From Lachnospiraceae bacterium (GTDB lineage: Bacteria; Bacillota; Clostridia; Lachnospirales; Lachnospiraceae), in assembly GCA_910575255.1 (NCBI GenBank), contig CAJTEM010000026.1, positions 1-64,000 on the forward strand: a DNA stretch of 64,000 bases, given 5' to 3'. How positions within the stretch are numbered: the first letter of the stretch is position 1; each line of letters starts with the position of its first letter. Shown piece by piece: positions 27,674 through 37,485 of this stretch. Below the pieces are notes generated by a model, which was not told the DNA's origin, did no database searches, and saw only the letters and a program-made list of their open reading frames with translations. The translations under genes and the position numbers were made by a program.

Positions 27674-28817
27674 CCATTCCTCCTTCTTCCTTCTGCTGCC
27701 TGCCCGCCATTTCCTCCCACTCAAAGTATTCCTGCAAATCCCCGGATTCCGGAGCATTCACCGGAGAACGCCAGTACTGAGGATTCATGCTGCACCAGCT
27801 TACCAGTGCTTTCGGAAGCTTCCGATACGCCTTGCCCAGACGGTATCCGGCATACTTCCATGCAGTCTCCCACACCAGAAGCAGAAGGTAAGAAGCCTTG
27901 CCCCGACGGATCAGCCTCTTAACCGTCTCCTTCACCAGGCGGAGCCCTTCTCCCTCTGAAGCCACACCTGCAAATACCTCCGGATGATCCGCCTGAGACA
28001 CTCCCAGGTCAAAATTCCTGTGAAATTGCTGCCTCGCCGTCAGATTATGAGAATGAATCACCCGTGCATCCGCCACATAGGCAATGCCATATCCCGCCTG
28101 AACCACCCCCGCGGCATAGATCATATCCTCATTGAAGATAGTCCTTTTGATAAATCCTCCCTGCCGTTCAAAGATATCCCTGCGGTAAGCACAGCACACA
28201 TTCGAGGCAAAATACGTTTTTATCCCCAGCTCTGGCAAATCCGCCAGAGTCTTTACGCGGGAATCCTTGGGATAGTTAAACTCTCTGGTACAGCGTTCCA
28301 CCGGCCGACAGTCCCTGTCCGGCAGCTGACGGGCATACGCCGCCGCAATCCTTTCCCCTTTCGGTCCCTGCCACGAGAGCGCCTCCACCAGCCTCTCCAC
28401 CAGCCTTTGCCCCCTGGGAACCGCATCATCCGTCATAAAAATCATTACCTCAGCCTCTGATATCCCTGCCCCCAGATTGCGGGTATTCCCATGGTCAAAC
28501 TCCTGCCTGGTCACATGATAAACCTCCAGATTATCGATCCCCTCACAGGCCCGGGAATCCCAGTACCTCTCCTCTGTATTCACCACAATAATCCGGTTCA
28601 CCGGATAGGTCTGCTCCCTCAGCCTTTCCAGCAGACAAAAAAAACGCTTCCCCGGCCTGTAAACAGGAATGATCACATCCACCAGCATCCTCCCGTCACA
28701 CCCCCGCCGCAATTCCCCTGCCTGCCCACACACTGTTTTCTTTCCCTCTTCCAATTCCCAATTCTCCAATCGTTTTTCTCTGTTTTCTCTGTTCCTTCTG
28801 CCTGATTTCCCCGCCAT
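27594..28817 (-). CDS. Family 2 glycosyltransferase (rhamnosyltransferase-like)
   Basis: A 407-residue inverting transferase. The GT-A fold begins at about residue 45 (VDVIIPVYRPGKRF), with the nucleotide-sugar site around FMTDDAVP and acceptor side FNEDMIYAAGVVQAGYGIAYV. The first 43 residues are unusual and basic; a shorter start at 28688 has a GGGAGG directly against the ATG, too close to decide. The C-terminus runs 80 bp into the DUF2304 gene in another frame. Rhamnosyl specificity is suggested by family resemblance and by rfbC only. Confidence 0.82.
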   Translation of the reverse strand: MAGKSGRRNRENREKRLENWELEEGKKTVCGQAGELRRGCDGRMLVDVIIPVYRPGKRFFCLLERLREQTYPVNRIIVVNTEERYWDSRACEGIDNLEVYHVTRQEFDHGNTRNLGAGISEAEVMIFMTDDAVPRGQRLVERLVEALSWQGPKGERIAAAYARQLPDRDCRPVERCTREFNYPKDSRVKTLADLPELGIKTYFASNVCCAYRRDIFERQGGFIKRTIFNEDMIYAAGVVQAGYGIAYVADARVIHSHNLTARQQFHRNFDLGVSQADHPEVFAGVASEGEGLRLVKETVKRLIRRGKASYLLLLVWETAWKYAGYRLGKAYRKLPKALVSWCSMNPQYWRSPVNAPESGDLQEYFEWEEMAGRQQKEEGGMDDDHDVAYCADSGFSGNIYADDAQDP

Positions 28818-29225
28818 TCCCCGTTATCTCTCTGATTCCTGTTTAACTCCCTGCCAGCTGCCATGCATTATCTGAATTTATGCTTCTTTTTCAATTCAGT
28901 GACAGTATCAACACCGCTGTTTTTTCTTAGTATATATCAAAATGGCTGCATTTACCAGTGCAATTTGACTATATATCAATATGTCATGTTATTCTGCTCC
29001 GGAAATTCAGCAGGGAATGCCGACAGCAGGTGGGTATTAATCATGGAAATCATTGCTGAAATACAAGCGTGATTCCACTTGGAATCAGAAAGCATATGGC
29101 GGCGCTTCCCAGAGACACGCATTTTGTGGCTATCTGCAAACCGATAATGTTTCCCACAGCCACAGAAAAATTCAGTCTTGCCAGATAAATAGACGTATAT
29201 ACCAAACCGCTTATTACTGCCTGCT
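28818..29225. other. Gene-free gap with decayed sequence
   Basis: No convincing gene is visible. Two copies of TATATATCAA (a)ATG occur at about 28932 and 28969. Base composition shifts to AT-rich here, marking the left edge of the block that holds the SIS remnant and sigma factor. Confidence 0.4.
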
Positions 29226-29732
29226 TCATCCATCGGATTTCCCCCTTAAACCGGCTGAAGATTCCCGGACTGCTTCTCTGTGCTGCTCATAAACCTCTGC
29301 GATCTTATCCAGATATGTAATCGCTTCATCACTTAGCTGAGCCAAAGGACTGCTGACATGGCTGGTTAAGCAGATTACCTTTGCTCCCACATTGGAAGCT
29401 GTCTCTGCCAGCAACAGAACCTCCTTTGTACGTCCTGAATTGGAAATCGCAAAAACCACATCATTTTCTTTTAACTGATTCACGATAATTCCCTCCAAAA
29501 GAGAATCATTTTCAGATATAACAGGAAGACCGACCCACATCATCCGCATAGCCAGATCACGAGCTCTTGTGCTTGATTGCCCCACGCCAACTACCAGAAT
29601 TTTATCTGCTTTCAATAAAAGTCCGACCGATTCCTGAAGCTCCTGCTGAATGGTATCATATGTACTTTCAAAAGAAGTTACCGCTCTGTCAATCAGTTTA
29701 CGCATAATCTGTTTTGGCGAATCCTGAGGCAT
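29226..29732 (-). pseudogene. SIS-domain remnant of a MurR/RpiR-type regulator
   Basis: The 168-residue frame contains a complete phosphosugar-binding SIS domain (ILVVGVGQSSTRARDLAMRM, FAISNSGRTKEVLLLAE). RpiR regulators also carry an N-terminal helix-turn-helix of about 75-80 residues. Here the frame begins in the linker (DSPKQIMRKLIDRAVTSFEST) and no HTH is found upstream. DNA binding is therefore lost and the gene is probably a 5'-truncated remnant; an isolated SIS isomerase is the alternative. Confidence 0.7.
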
Positions 29733-29875
29733 GATCTGTGATATTTTACGCAGCCGCCATTCCGCAAAAACACAGATTTTTCAAAACACACTGAGGTTGA
29801 GTCGTATAGTTTTTTAATTTCTGTAACGAATTGCCAATTAATGTGATATAAAAGGTAAAGGGGGTGAATTAAGGA

Positions 29876-30373
29876 ATGGATTACTCAGATATGGAAATTG
29901 TTTATCAGAAGTATTCCAGATTAGTTTATGGATTTTTATATTCTCATACGCACAATGCTGAATGGTCAGAGGAAATGACACAGGAAACTTTTTTGAAGGC
30001 GACCATGTCTATTTCGCGTTATGATGCTTCTTGTAAACTGTCTGTATGGCTTTGCCAGATTGCAAAGCACATATTATGGCAGGAGTTCCGGAAAAAGAAC
30101 CATTTCAAAATGGCGGAATTTACCGATGATTTGCCGGATGTTTCACTATCGGAAGGGGAAGCTTTTGTTATTCAGCAGGAAAACAAGATGGAACTGTATC
30201 AGGCAATCCACCATCTACCAGAACAAGAGAGAGAAGTTGTATTGTATCGTATAAGTGGAGAATTGTCTTTTCGTGAAATCGGAGCAATCATGGGAAAAAG
30301 TGAAAATTGGAGCAGAACGGTTTTTTTCCGTGCCAAGCAGAAAATCAGAAGGGAGATCAGTCAGAATGAATGA
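29876..30373 (+). CDS. ECF-type RNA polymerase sigma factor
   Basis: A 165-residue sigma-70 family protein with region 2 (YSRLVYGFLYSHTHNAEWSEEMTQETFLKA) and region 4 (LPEQEREVVLYRISGELSFREIGAIMGKSENWSRTVFFRAKQK), no region 3: the ECF architecture. It overlaps the anti-sigma gene by 8 bp (ATGAATGA), so the two are translationally coupled. Codon use is AT-richer than the flanking glycan genes, suggesting acquisition. The target regulon is not visible; a TGTAAC element upstream could be an autoregulatory -35, which is speculative. Confidence 0.9.
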   Translation: MDYSDMEIVYQKYSRLVYGFLYSHTHNAEWSEEMTQETFLKATMSISRYDASCKLSVWLCQIAKHILWQEFRKKNHFKMAEFTDDLPDVSLSEGEAFVIQQENKMELYQAIHHLPEQEREVVLYRISGELSFREIGAIMGKSENWSRTVFFRAKQKIRREISQNE

Positions 30374-31301
30374 GAAATATAACTGTGATGTGATACGGGA
30401 TCTTCTTCCCGGCTACATAGATAACATTTTAAGCGACACAGGAAATGAACTGGTGAAAAATCATTTAGGGGAATGCGAGGAATGTCTTAACATTTATACG
30501 GAAATGAAGGAAGGTATCGGAAAAGATGATTTATCTGCCTATGATACCATTGCTGTGGACGCATTAAAAAAGATACGAAAGCGCACGAACCGCCTGAAAA
30601 TAACCATAGGAATACTGGTGGGTATTCTATTTCTGTTCTTGTTATTTATTGCCCTTAAAATTTATGTGATTGGCAAACCGCTTGGAACAGGGTCTATGTC
30701 CATACCAGACACTGTTTATGATGAAGAAACAGGGCAGCTTACTGTGAGTGGAAAAATGAATCTGCATTCCTTCCACGTCAGTAAAGTGGTGTGGAAAGAA
30801 GATGAGAATAACCCAAATATTGTGAATGTAATCGTTTATTATGCGGAAACACTTCCTTTTGCAAAAGATAGGACCGATTTTTCTATTGTAATTCCCAATG
30901 TAAAAGGGAAAAAAGTTTACCTTGCCTGCCCGGAATATGATCGAATGGAAATATATGACTGGCGGATGCATCACTATGAGAAAGTAGAGAGTTTAAAAAA
31001 AGAAATATACGGCAAAGTACCAGAGCTTGACGAGAAAACGGACGCTTTAAACTGTATGCAAGGAATAACGGCAGTGGATGGCATAGAGGGAATTAGTTTC
31101 AATGTGGATTTTATATATGGAAAAGGCGCATCCTACTGGTGGTTTAATGGTATGTTGACAACGAACGGAGAACTGGCACCGGCAGATTTTGAAATATGGA
31201 TTTCTCTTGAAGAACCCCATATAATTCTTATCTATGATTATCAGAAAGGTAAATATATTGATGATTTTTCTATTATATCCAATAGAAAACGAACAGAATA
31301 A
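30366..31301 (+). CDS. Membrane anti-sigma factor with zinc-finger (zf-HC2)
   Basis: A 311-residue single-pass protein. The cytoplasmic N-terminus has the HxxxCxxC motif (NHLGECEECLN) of ZAS-type anti-sigma factors, followed by one membrane helix (about residues 78-100) and an extracytoplasmic sensor domain of about 200 residues with no family I recognise. It presumably sequesters the sigma factor encoded immediately upstream until an envelope signal is received. Confidence 0.87.
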   Translation: MNEKYNCDVIRDLLPGYIDNILSDTGNELVKNHLGECEECLNIYTEMKEGIGKDDLSAYDTIAVDALKKIRKRTNRLKITIGILVGILFLFLLFIALKIYVIGKPLGTGSMSIPDTVYDEETGQLTVSGKMNLHSFHVSKVVWKEDENNPNIVNVIVYYAETLPFAKDRTDFSIVIPNVKGKKVYLACPEYDRMEIYDWRMHHYEKVESLKKEIYGKVPELDEKTDALNCMQGITAVDGIEGISFNVDFIYGKGASYWWFNGMLTTNGELAPADFEIWISLEEPHIILIYDYQKGKYIDDFSIISNRKRTE

Positions 31302-31376
31302 AATGAAACGGGAAAAGCGCCCGGCTGGCTGACCCGCGCCATCCCTTCCTCCAAGGCGTCCCTCCAGAAAGCCCCC

Positions 31377-32669
31377 TCAAGACCCCTTCCCCCGCCGGAA
31401 GCCCCTCCACGCTCCTGCCGCAAAGCAGACCGCCATCACCACCATCAGAGTCAGATAAGCCAACGCCGCCCCCGCAATTCCTCCCTGCTTTACCAGGGCC
31501 GGCGCCAGCACAGCAGCCAGCACGGCCAGCAACGCATAGATCCCAAAAATCATCAGCTGCTGCCGCAGAATCACCAGCACATAATAATGCAAATTCAGGA
31601 GCGCATAAAAACCGCCGCCCAGCACAATCAGCAGAAACGCCCCATGATAACGAACCAGGCTTCCCGCATAGGAAGCGCCCAGAATCCGCTCCATGATTCC
31701 CAGCACCGGCCGTCCCAACAGCCAGGTAAGCACTGCAGCCAGGCCGCCAAGCGCCGCAATCAGAAGTGAGATCCTCTTCAGCATGCGCACAAACTCCGGA
31801 TACCGCCCCTGATTCCAATCATCGGTCAGATACGTAAGTACCGGGCGGATCACAAAGCCTGCTGCCAGGTTAATCACAGAAGTGGGCATAAAAATCACAT
31901 TAAAATATCCGGAGGCCACATCATCCATGTGGGCGTCAATCGCGTATTTGGCTGCCGAAAAGATATAAAAGTCCAAAAACACAGAAAGAAAAAGCAGCCA
32001 GGCCGCTCCGGTCAGCGGTCCCAGACAATCCCTGCTCCCTTTCCGATCCACCCCTTCCAGCCTTCCGAGCACCGGGATATCAAACAAAATCACTCCTGCG
32101 ATCTGTGCCGCCACCGCCGCCCCGCAGGCCCACAGCAAAGGAACCCCCGCCAGCAAGACCACCAGAAATATCCCCACCGAAAGAATGGTCCGGAAAGTAT
32201 TGGATTTCCCGGTCAGATGCAGGTGTCCGGCGCGCTGAAATTCAGACTCAAAAACATCTGCAAACCCGTCAATGACCTTGTAGCACACCAGCAAAAAGAT
32301 AATTCCTGCCTTTTGCGGCGTATACCCGCATACCAGCAGATATCCTGCACCTGCCAGCAAAGCAATCATGCAGGTAAGGCACCGGTGATAAAAATAATCT
32401 CCGAACCGGAACTGTCCGGCCCCGTCCGTGACCTGAAAAGGCCGGATACCAAAATACGCCAGAATAAACAGCTGCTGCCCGAAGGTACTGAAGCCGAAGG
32501 CAAAGACCCCTCCCTGCTCCTTTCCCACAATCCGCATCACCAAAAAGGTGAGCACCATGCTGGCAAAGGCATAGCAGAAGCTCCCTGCCATATTCCAGAC
32601 GATATTCTGCTTTTCTCTGTTTGGGCCTGTCCGCATCAGAAGAGCAGCCCAGCTGTCTGTAATCCTCAT
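31377..32669 (-). CDS. Polysaccharide flippase-like membrane protein (Wzx/MATE-like)
   Basis: A 430-residue protein with about twelve hydrophobic segments and the N-terminal pattern NIVWNMAGSFCYAFASMVLTFLVMRIVG, characteristic of oligosaccharide flippases. It probably moves undecaprenyl-linked glycan across the membrane. It resembles the other flippase at 35983-37446 only in overall plan, so the locus may export two glycans. AGGGG precedes the ATG. Confidence 0.82.
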   Translation of the reverse strand: MRITDSWAALLMRTGPNREKQNIVWNMAGSFCYAFASMVLTFLVMRIVGKEQGGVFAFGFSTFGQQLFILAYFGIRPFQVTDGAGQFRFGDYFYHRCLTCMIALLAGAGYLLVCGYTPQKAGIIFLLVCYKVIDGFADVFESEFQRAGHLHLTGKSNTFRTILSVGIFLVVLLAGVPLLWACGAAVAAQIAGVILFDIPVLGRLEGVDRKGSRDCLGPLTGAAWLLFLSVFLDFYIFSAAKYAIDAHMDDVASGYFNVIFMPTSVINLAAGFVIRPVLTYLTDDWNQGRYPEFVRMLKRISLLIAALGGLAAVLTWLLGRPVLGIMERILGASYAGSLVRYHGAFLLIVLGGGFYALLNLHYYVLVILRQQLMIFGIYALLAVLAAVLAPALVKQGGIAGAALAYLTLMVVMAVCFAAGAWRGFRRGKGS

Positions 32670-32753
32670 GATTTCCCCTGTCTTTTCTCTGTCATAATCT
32701 CTTCCGAAGCCAGCCCTGCGTTATGCCCTGCCTGTTCCGAATTCCCGGCAGGA

Positions 32754-33452
32754 CTAAATATCCTTCCGAAAATTCTGAATCAGAAGAATGGACAAAAGCA
32801 TCCGCAGCATATATTTCGCCGCTACCACAGGCTTTAAATAGCTCTCCCCGCCCAGACGCTCACCGATCCTGACAGGAATCTCCGCCACCCTGGCTCCCTG
32901 CTTCAAAAGATAAGACACGGTATCCGGCTCCGGCCCATAGTTGAGATTCAAAGCAAACTCCCCGATCATTCTCCGGTTAAACATCCGCATCCCCGAGGTC
33001 GGATCCGCCACCCGTACCCCCGTAGTCAGCCAGATGGCGGCTGCCAGCAGCCGGCTGCCGATCATCCGTATGGAAAAACCCTTGGGCTGGTCTATAAAGC
33101 GGCTCCCGATCACAATGTCATAACCCTCTTCCATCTTCTGCTTCATCGGCAGGATATACTCCGGACGATGCTGTCCGTCTCCGTCGAACTGAACCGCACA
33201 GGCATATCCTTTCTGCCAGGCGTATTTCATCCCGGCCTGAAAACACCCGGCCAGGCCCAGATTGACCGGAAGATCCAAAAGCTGGTAGCCGCGATTCCGG
33301 CAGATCCCGGCTGTCCGGTCTGTAGAACCGTCATTGACAACCAGGTAATCCAGATCCGGATAATCCCGCGCCAGCTCCTCCACCACCTGTTCGATATTCG
33401 CTTCCTCATTAAATGCAGGTATTACTACGAGTACCTTGTCCATGCATTCCAT
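32754..33452 (-). CDS. GT2 family polyprenyl-phosphate glycosyltransferase-like
   Basis: A 232-residue soluble GT-A enzyme: VVIPAFNEEANIEQVVEEL, the DxD-like FDGDGQH, and DPTSGMRMFNRRM are typical of dolichol-phosphate mannose synthase-type enzymes. It lacks the C-terminal membrane segments of GtrB. It likely charges a polyprenyl phosphate with one sugar. The start at 33452 follows GGAGAG; 33443 is an alternative. Confidence 0.88.
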   Translation of the reverse strand: MECMDKVLVVIPAFNEEANIEQVVEELARDYPDLDYLVVNDGSTDRTAGICRNRGYQLLDLPVNLGLAGCFQAGMKYAWQKGYACAVQFDGDGQHRPEYILPMKQKMEEGYDIVIGSRFIDQPKGFSIRMIGSRLLAAAIWLTTGVRVADPTSGMRMFNRRMIGEFALNLNYGPEPDTVSYLLKQGARVAEIPVRIGERLGGESYLKPVVAAKYMLRMLLSILLIQNFRKDI

Positions 33453-33519
33453 TCTTCTCTCCAGTCATCCTCCTCTGCTGACAAACCATGCCACTGAAAA
33501 AGGAGGGGAAAATGTCAAT

Positions 33520-34626
33520 TCAAAGTATGATGTCACAAACCATATCCACAATCTCCGGCTCCAGATCCGCATACAAAGGAAGAGTCAGCACCTGCCGGGA
33601 TATCTGTGCCGCAACCGGAGTCTCTCTCTCATCATACTGTTCCCGGTAGCAGGCGTAACTGTTGATGCAGGGATAAAAATATTTCCTTGCATGGATATTG
33701 TACTCCGCCAGCTCTTTAAAAATCTCGTCCCTGTCCTTTTTATAGCCGTCGAATACCACCGGCATGTAAGCATAATTCATCCGTGCCCGCGGATTCTCCG
33801 GACACAGACGGATCCCCTCTGTCCCCGAAAGCCGCTCCCGATAACGCCGGACCAGCTTTTCACGCTTCGCGATTTCCCCTTTAAGGTGCCGCAGATTGCA
33901 AAGTCCCATGGCAGCCTGAAATTCATTCATTTTTCCGTTTGCCCCCACGTACTCCACACTCTCATAACCAGTGATCCCAAAATTCTTCAGCTCATACAAA
34001 CGCTGCCGCAGCGCCTTTTCCCGAAACGCGACCGCGCCTCCCTCAATGCTGTGAAACACCTTGGTAGCATGAAAACTGAACATCGACACATCTCCGAACT
34101 CCGCCACCCCCCTGCCGTCCAGGGTCTCTCCGAATGCGTGGGCCGCATCGTAAATCACCTTCAGATGATATTTCCTGGCAATCTGTTCCATCCGCTCCAC
34201 ATCGCAGAGATTCCCATATACATGAACCGGGACAATTGCCGACGTGCGTTCGGTAATCCGACTCTCCAGCTGTTCAGCATCCAGGGTATAGTCCACCGGA
34301 TTGATATCGCAGAATACCGGCGTCAGCCCATTTCTCACAATCGCATGGGTCGTGGAGGCAAAGCTGAACGGGGTGGTAATCACCTCCCCCTTAAGGTCCA
34401 GAGCCTGCAAGGCCAGCTCCAGCGCCATATGACCATTGACGAACAGCTCAAGCTCCGGAATCATCAGATACTCCTTAAGCTGTTCCTTAAACTGTTCATG
34501 ATAATCTCCCATGTTCGTCAGCCAGGCGCTTTCCCACAGAGGCTTCAGCATATCCACATATTCTTCCAGCGGAGGCAGCGAAGAGCGTGTCACTGCAACC
34601 GGGCTATCCAGCTTTTGTCTCATCAT
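33520..34626 (-). CDS. DegT/DnrJ/EryC1-type sugar aminotransferase
   Basis: PLP-dependent transamination of a nucleotide keto-sugar. The 368-residue protein has FVNGHMALELAL (phosphate-binding), YDAAHAFGE (Asp for the pyridine nitrogen), and the internal aldimine Lys in FSFHATKVFHSIEGG. The start at 34626 is chosen from AAAGGA 8 bp upstream. With the ATP-grasp gene 37 bp upstream it may build an N-acylated amino sugar; the acyl donor is not obvious. Confidence 0.9.
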   Translation of the reverse strand: MMRQKLDSPVAVTRSSLPPLEEYVDMLKPLWESAWLTNMGDYHEQFKEQLKEYLMIPELELFVNGHMALELALQALDLKGEVITTPFSFASTTHAIVRNGLTPVFCDINPVDYTLDAEQLESRITERTSAIVPVHVYGNLCDVERMEQIARKYHLKVIYDAAHAFGETLDGRGVAEFGDVSMFSFHATKVFHSIEGGAVAFREKALRQRLYELKNFGITGYESVEYVGANGKMNEFQAAMGLCNLRHLKGEIAKREKLVRRYRERLSGTEGIRLCPENPRARMNYAYMPVVFDGYKKDRDEIFKELAEYNIHARKYFYPCINSYACYREQYDERETPVAAQISRQVLTLPLYADLEPEIVDMVCDIIL

Positions 34627-34663
34627 TTTTACGATTCCTTTCCGGGACACACATGATCAGGCT

Positions 34664-35662
34664 TTAAATCCCCTTTTCCATCCGGTATTCCTGATACCGC
34701 TTTACCAGATACTGGCAGGGGATCTCCTTTCTCTCCTCCAGCTTTCTTCCGTCAAAGCAGCGCAGATGATTTCCCACCATATCATAGCCAGCCATGCAGG
34801 AAAAAGCCACGCCTCCGGAAAAACGGGGATTGCACTCCAGAAGATGCCAGTCCCCCTCAGACCTCTCCACAAATTCAAAATTCACACATCCCCGGATATC
34901 CAGCGCCCCGGCAATCGCCTCGCACTGCCGGGCCAGCCTCTCGTCCGTAAAGACCTGTACCGAGGTCCCGGCTCCGTTCGGGGTCCGCAGAAGCTCCCGA
35001 CGGGAGACGCTTACCGTCTGCCCGCTCTCCGGATTCCTCACCACATCCGCCGTGACCACAGTCCCCGAAATCTCCGGCTGCACCAGATAGCTGTCAGCCA
35101 TAGCCCGATTCCATTCCGTGGCCTGGCGCATCTGTCTGGCATCGGCAATCCGCATCAGCCCCTGGCTGCTCCGCCCCAAAAAAGGCTTTAAGATCAGCGG
35201 GTATTTCATCAACTCATATCCGGTATCCTCTTCCTCCTCCATCACCTCAGCCAGAGACTGACCAGGAATCGTCCTGCAGAGTCCAAGCGGGGTCAGAAAA
35301 TGCTCCAATTTTTGTTTATTGCGGCACAGACGAATGGTATTCTCACCAGAGATGCACAAGGTCACCCCCATGGCCTCTGCCTGCTGCCGCCATTTTTGCA
35401 TGGCATCCACCTCCACATCCGTCAGCGGCACCACATAATCCACCTGTTCCTCCCTGCATACCCTCTCCAGAAATGCCTGAAACCTCTGCGGATCCACCGC
35501 CGGCGGCGCCTGGTAAAAACGGTCCACCTCCCCGGAAGCCACAATCCACTCCGCCGGATAGATATCACAGCCTATCACCCGGAAACCTTCCTTTTTATAA
35601 TTTCCCACTACGGCTGCTGCCGAAAACGAACCCACAGCCGTCACCAGTATCGTCCTGCTCAT
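34664..35662 (-). CDS. ATP-grasp enzyme
   Basis: A 332-residue carbamoyl-phosphate-synthase-like ATP-grasp protein. It starts with VTAVGSFSAAAVVGNYKKEGFRVIGCDI (preATP-grasp Rossmann part), then PLILKPFLGRSSQGLMRI (ATP loop) and the metal-binding FVERSEGDWHLLECNPRFSGG. It ligates a carboxylate to an amine or thiol, probably modifying the amino sugar made by the neighbouring aminotransferase. AAGGAG precedes the ATG. Confidence 0.85.
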   Translation of the reverse strand: MSRTILVTAVGSFSAAAVVGNYKKEGFRVIGCDIYPAEWIVASGEVDRFYQAPPAVDPQRFQAFLERVCREEQVDYVVPLTDVEVDAMQKWRQQAEAMGVTLCISGENTIRLCRNKQKLEHFLTPLGLCRTIPGQSLAEVMEEEEDTGYELMKYPLILKPFLGRSSQGLMRIADARQMRQATEWNRAMADSYLVQPEISGTVVTADVVRNPESGQTVSVSRRELLRTPNGAGTSVQVFTDERLARQCEAIAGALDIRGCVNFEFVERSEGDWHLLECNPRFSGGVAFSCMAGYDMVGNHLRCFDGRKLEERKEIPCQYLVKRYQEYRMEKGI

Positions 35663-35704
35663 TTGATCTCCTTTTTATACCAAGTTCTCTGTCCGTAAAG
35701 CCAC

Positions 35705-35956
35705 TGACAGAAAGTCAAGAAAACGAGAAACACAGCCAAGGAAAAGGGGAGAGAAGCAACCGGAAATGGTCTGCCGATTTTGACTTTGCAGAGATTTAGA
35801 AGTCCTTAAATTTCTGAATTTTCGTTTCGCTTTTAGCAAAAATCAGGAATTTTAGGAATTCTTAATCTCGAAACCGGAAAAAGCGGCAGACCATTTCCGG
35901 CTGCTTCTCTCCCCTTTTCCTTGGCGTACCTCTCGGAAGCTCTTAACTGGCTGACA
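35705..35956. repeat. TGTCAG-type palindromic element, 252 bp
   Basis: The left arm starts TGACAGAAAGTCAAG and the right arm ends CTTAACTGGCTGACA. GGAAATGGTCTGCCG on the left pairs with CGGCAGACCATTTCC on the right. GGCGTACC is at 35923-35930. It fills most of the gap between the ATP-grasp and flippase genes. Confidence 0.85.
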
Positions 35957-35982
35957 TCATCCGCCGCCCCTCCCGGGCATGC

Positions 35983-37446
35983 TCACTCACCGCTCCCCTG
36001 GTGCAGCCTTTCTCTCACTACTCCTGCCAGATAACAAAAGCTCTCCATCCGCAGCGCCCATGCCAGCAAAACATACAGGATCATCCCGCATCCGATCTGC
36101 ACCAGAAGACGGAGCCAGGGAGTCAGCCCTCCCAGCAGCAGTCCTGCGGCCATCACCCCTGCACACATCACTGCGGAGAGAAGAGCCGACGGCATCACGT
36201 CCATCCACTGATGAAAGATGCTGTATCCCAAAAGCTTTCGGTTCGGCGCCGCATTGACAAAAGTACAGAGAAAATCCTGCATGGCTTTCAGCATCACCAT
36301 CCCGTACACGGAAAAGCACATGCCCAAAGCCAGCGCCGCCAGGCTCAGCGCCTTTTTCACCAGCTCCAGCTTCAGGAAGATATCGCTTCTGCCCATGGCA
36401 TTGATGGCCTGAAGATTGGTGATATGAATCGGCCAGAAGCAATAGGAAATGCACATGATCCGCAGAAACGGCACACAGACCAGCCATTGCTCTCCCAAAA
36501 GTGCCAGCACCAGATTATCCGCCACGGCAAACATGCCCAGAAGCATGGGAAGTGTCACGAATGCACTGAGCCGGATCGCCCTGCGAACCATCTGGCATAC
36601 CTTTTCTGTATTCTCCTGGCTGGCAGCAAAGGCCGGCAGAAGCACTGCCTGAATCGCTGCTCCCAGATTCGTGGCTATCAGCTTGGGGAACTGTTCTCCC
36701 CGGTTATAGCTTCCCAGTAATTCCTCATTATAGATCTTTCCGATAAAAAGTCCATACAGATTATTGAATATCGTATCCAGCAGCGAGGCACACAAAAGCT
36801 TCCAGCCAAAAGCAAACATTTCCCGGAGCCGCTGCAGGGAACACCGCATGACCGGCCTCCAGGATACCGTGAAAAACAGCACTGCCATCAAAGCCAGATA
36901 GTAGACAATCTGCTGCCAGACCATTGCCCACACGCCATACCCCCGGTAAGCCATGAAGATACTGACTGCTCCGGCAATCAGAGATGCTGCCAGCGTGGAC
37001 AAAAACAATCCCCGGAACTCCATTCTGCGGGACACATAGGCTGTCTGCACAGAGATCACGGCCCCCGGAAACAACACCACTGACAAAACCCGCACAATCG
37101 CCTTCAGTTCACAGATATCATACCAGTCAGCGATCCCCGGAGCTGCCAGGTACAAAAGCCCGTAAAGCGCCAGGGCCACTGCCAATTCAAAATAGCAGAC
37201 TGATGAAAAATCCACCTCATCCGCCTGCCTTTTCTGCACTAACGCCGTGCTGAAGCCACTCTGTACAAACACATTGGCAATGATGATGAAGATCATGATA
37301 ATCCCCACTACCCCGTATTCCGCCGGAGTCAGCAGCCGGGCAAGGATAATCGCGATCACAAACTGCACCCCCTGGGAGCCGCCGTTCTCCAGCAGCTTCC
37401 AGAACAGTCCTCCGGCTACCTTCTGCTTCATCTCTGTCTCAGTCAC
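35983..37446 (-). CDS. Lipopolysaccharide/oligosaccharide flippase (Wzx-like)
   Basis: A 487-residue, roughly fourteen-segment membrane protein beginning MKQKVAGGLFWKLLENGGSQ, matching the polysaccharide_synt family of glycan flippases (WzxC-like). The start is GTG at 37446 with GGAAG 6 bp upstream; ATG at 37431 is the alternative. The stop lies 27 bp from the end of the 252-bp palindrome. Confidence 0.9.
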   Translation of the reverse strand: MTETEMKQKVAGGLFWKLLENGGSQGVQFVIAIILARLLTPAEYGVVGIIMIFIIIANVFVQSGFSTALVQKRQADEVDFSSVCYFELAVALALYGLLYLAAPGIADWYDICELKAIVRVLSVVLFPGAVISVQTAYVSRRMEFRGLFLSTLAASLIAGAVSIFMAYRGYGVWAMVWQQIVYYLALMAVLFFTVSWRPVMRCSLQRLREMFAFGWKLLCASLLDTIFNNLYGLFIGKIYNEELLGSYNRGEQFPKLIATNLGAAIQAVLLPAFAASQENTEKVCQMVRRAIRLSAFVTLPMLLGMFAVADNLVLALLGEQWLVCVPFLRIMCISYCFWPIHITNLQAINAMGRSDIFLKLELVKKALSLAALALGMCFSVYGMVMLKAMQDFLCTFVNAAPNRKLLGYSIFHQWMDVMPSALLSAVMCAGVMAAGLLLGGLTPWLRLLVQIGCGMILYVLLAWALRMESFCYLAGVVRERLHQGSGE

Positions 37447-37485
37447 TCGATACTTCCTTTCCTTTCGCCACCCATGAAGAAGCCG

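Noticed and set aside
28976-29233. 85-codon minus-strand ORF next to the SIS remnant
   Set aside because: It lies in decayed, repeat-containing sequence, has no ribosome binding site and no recognisable domain.
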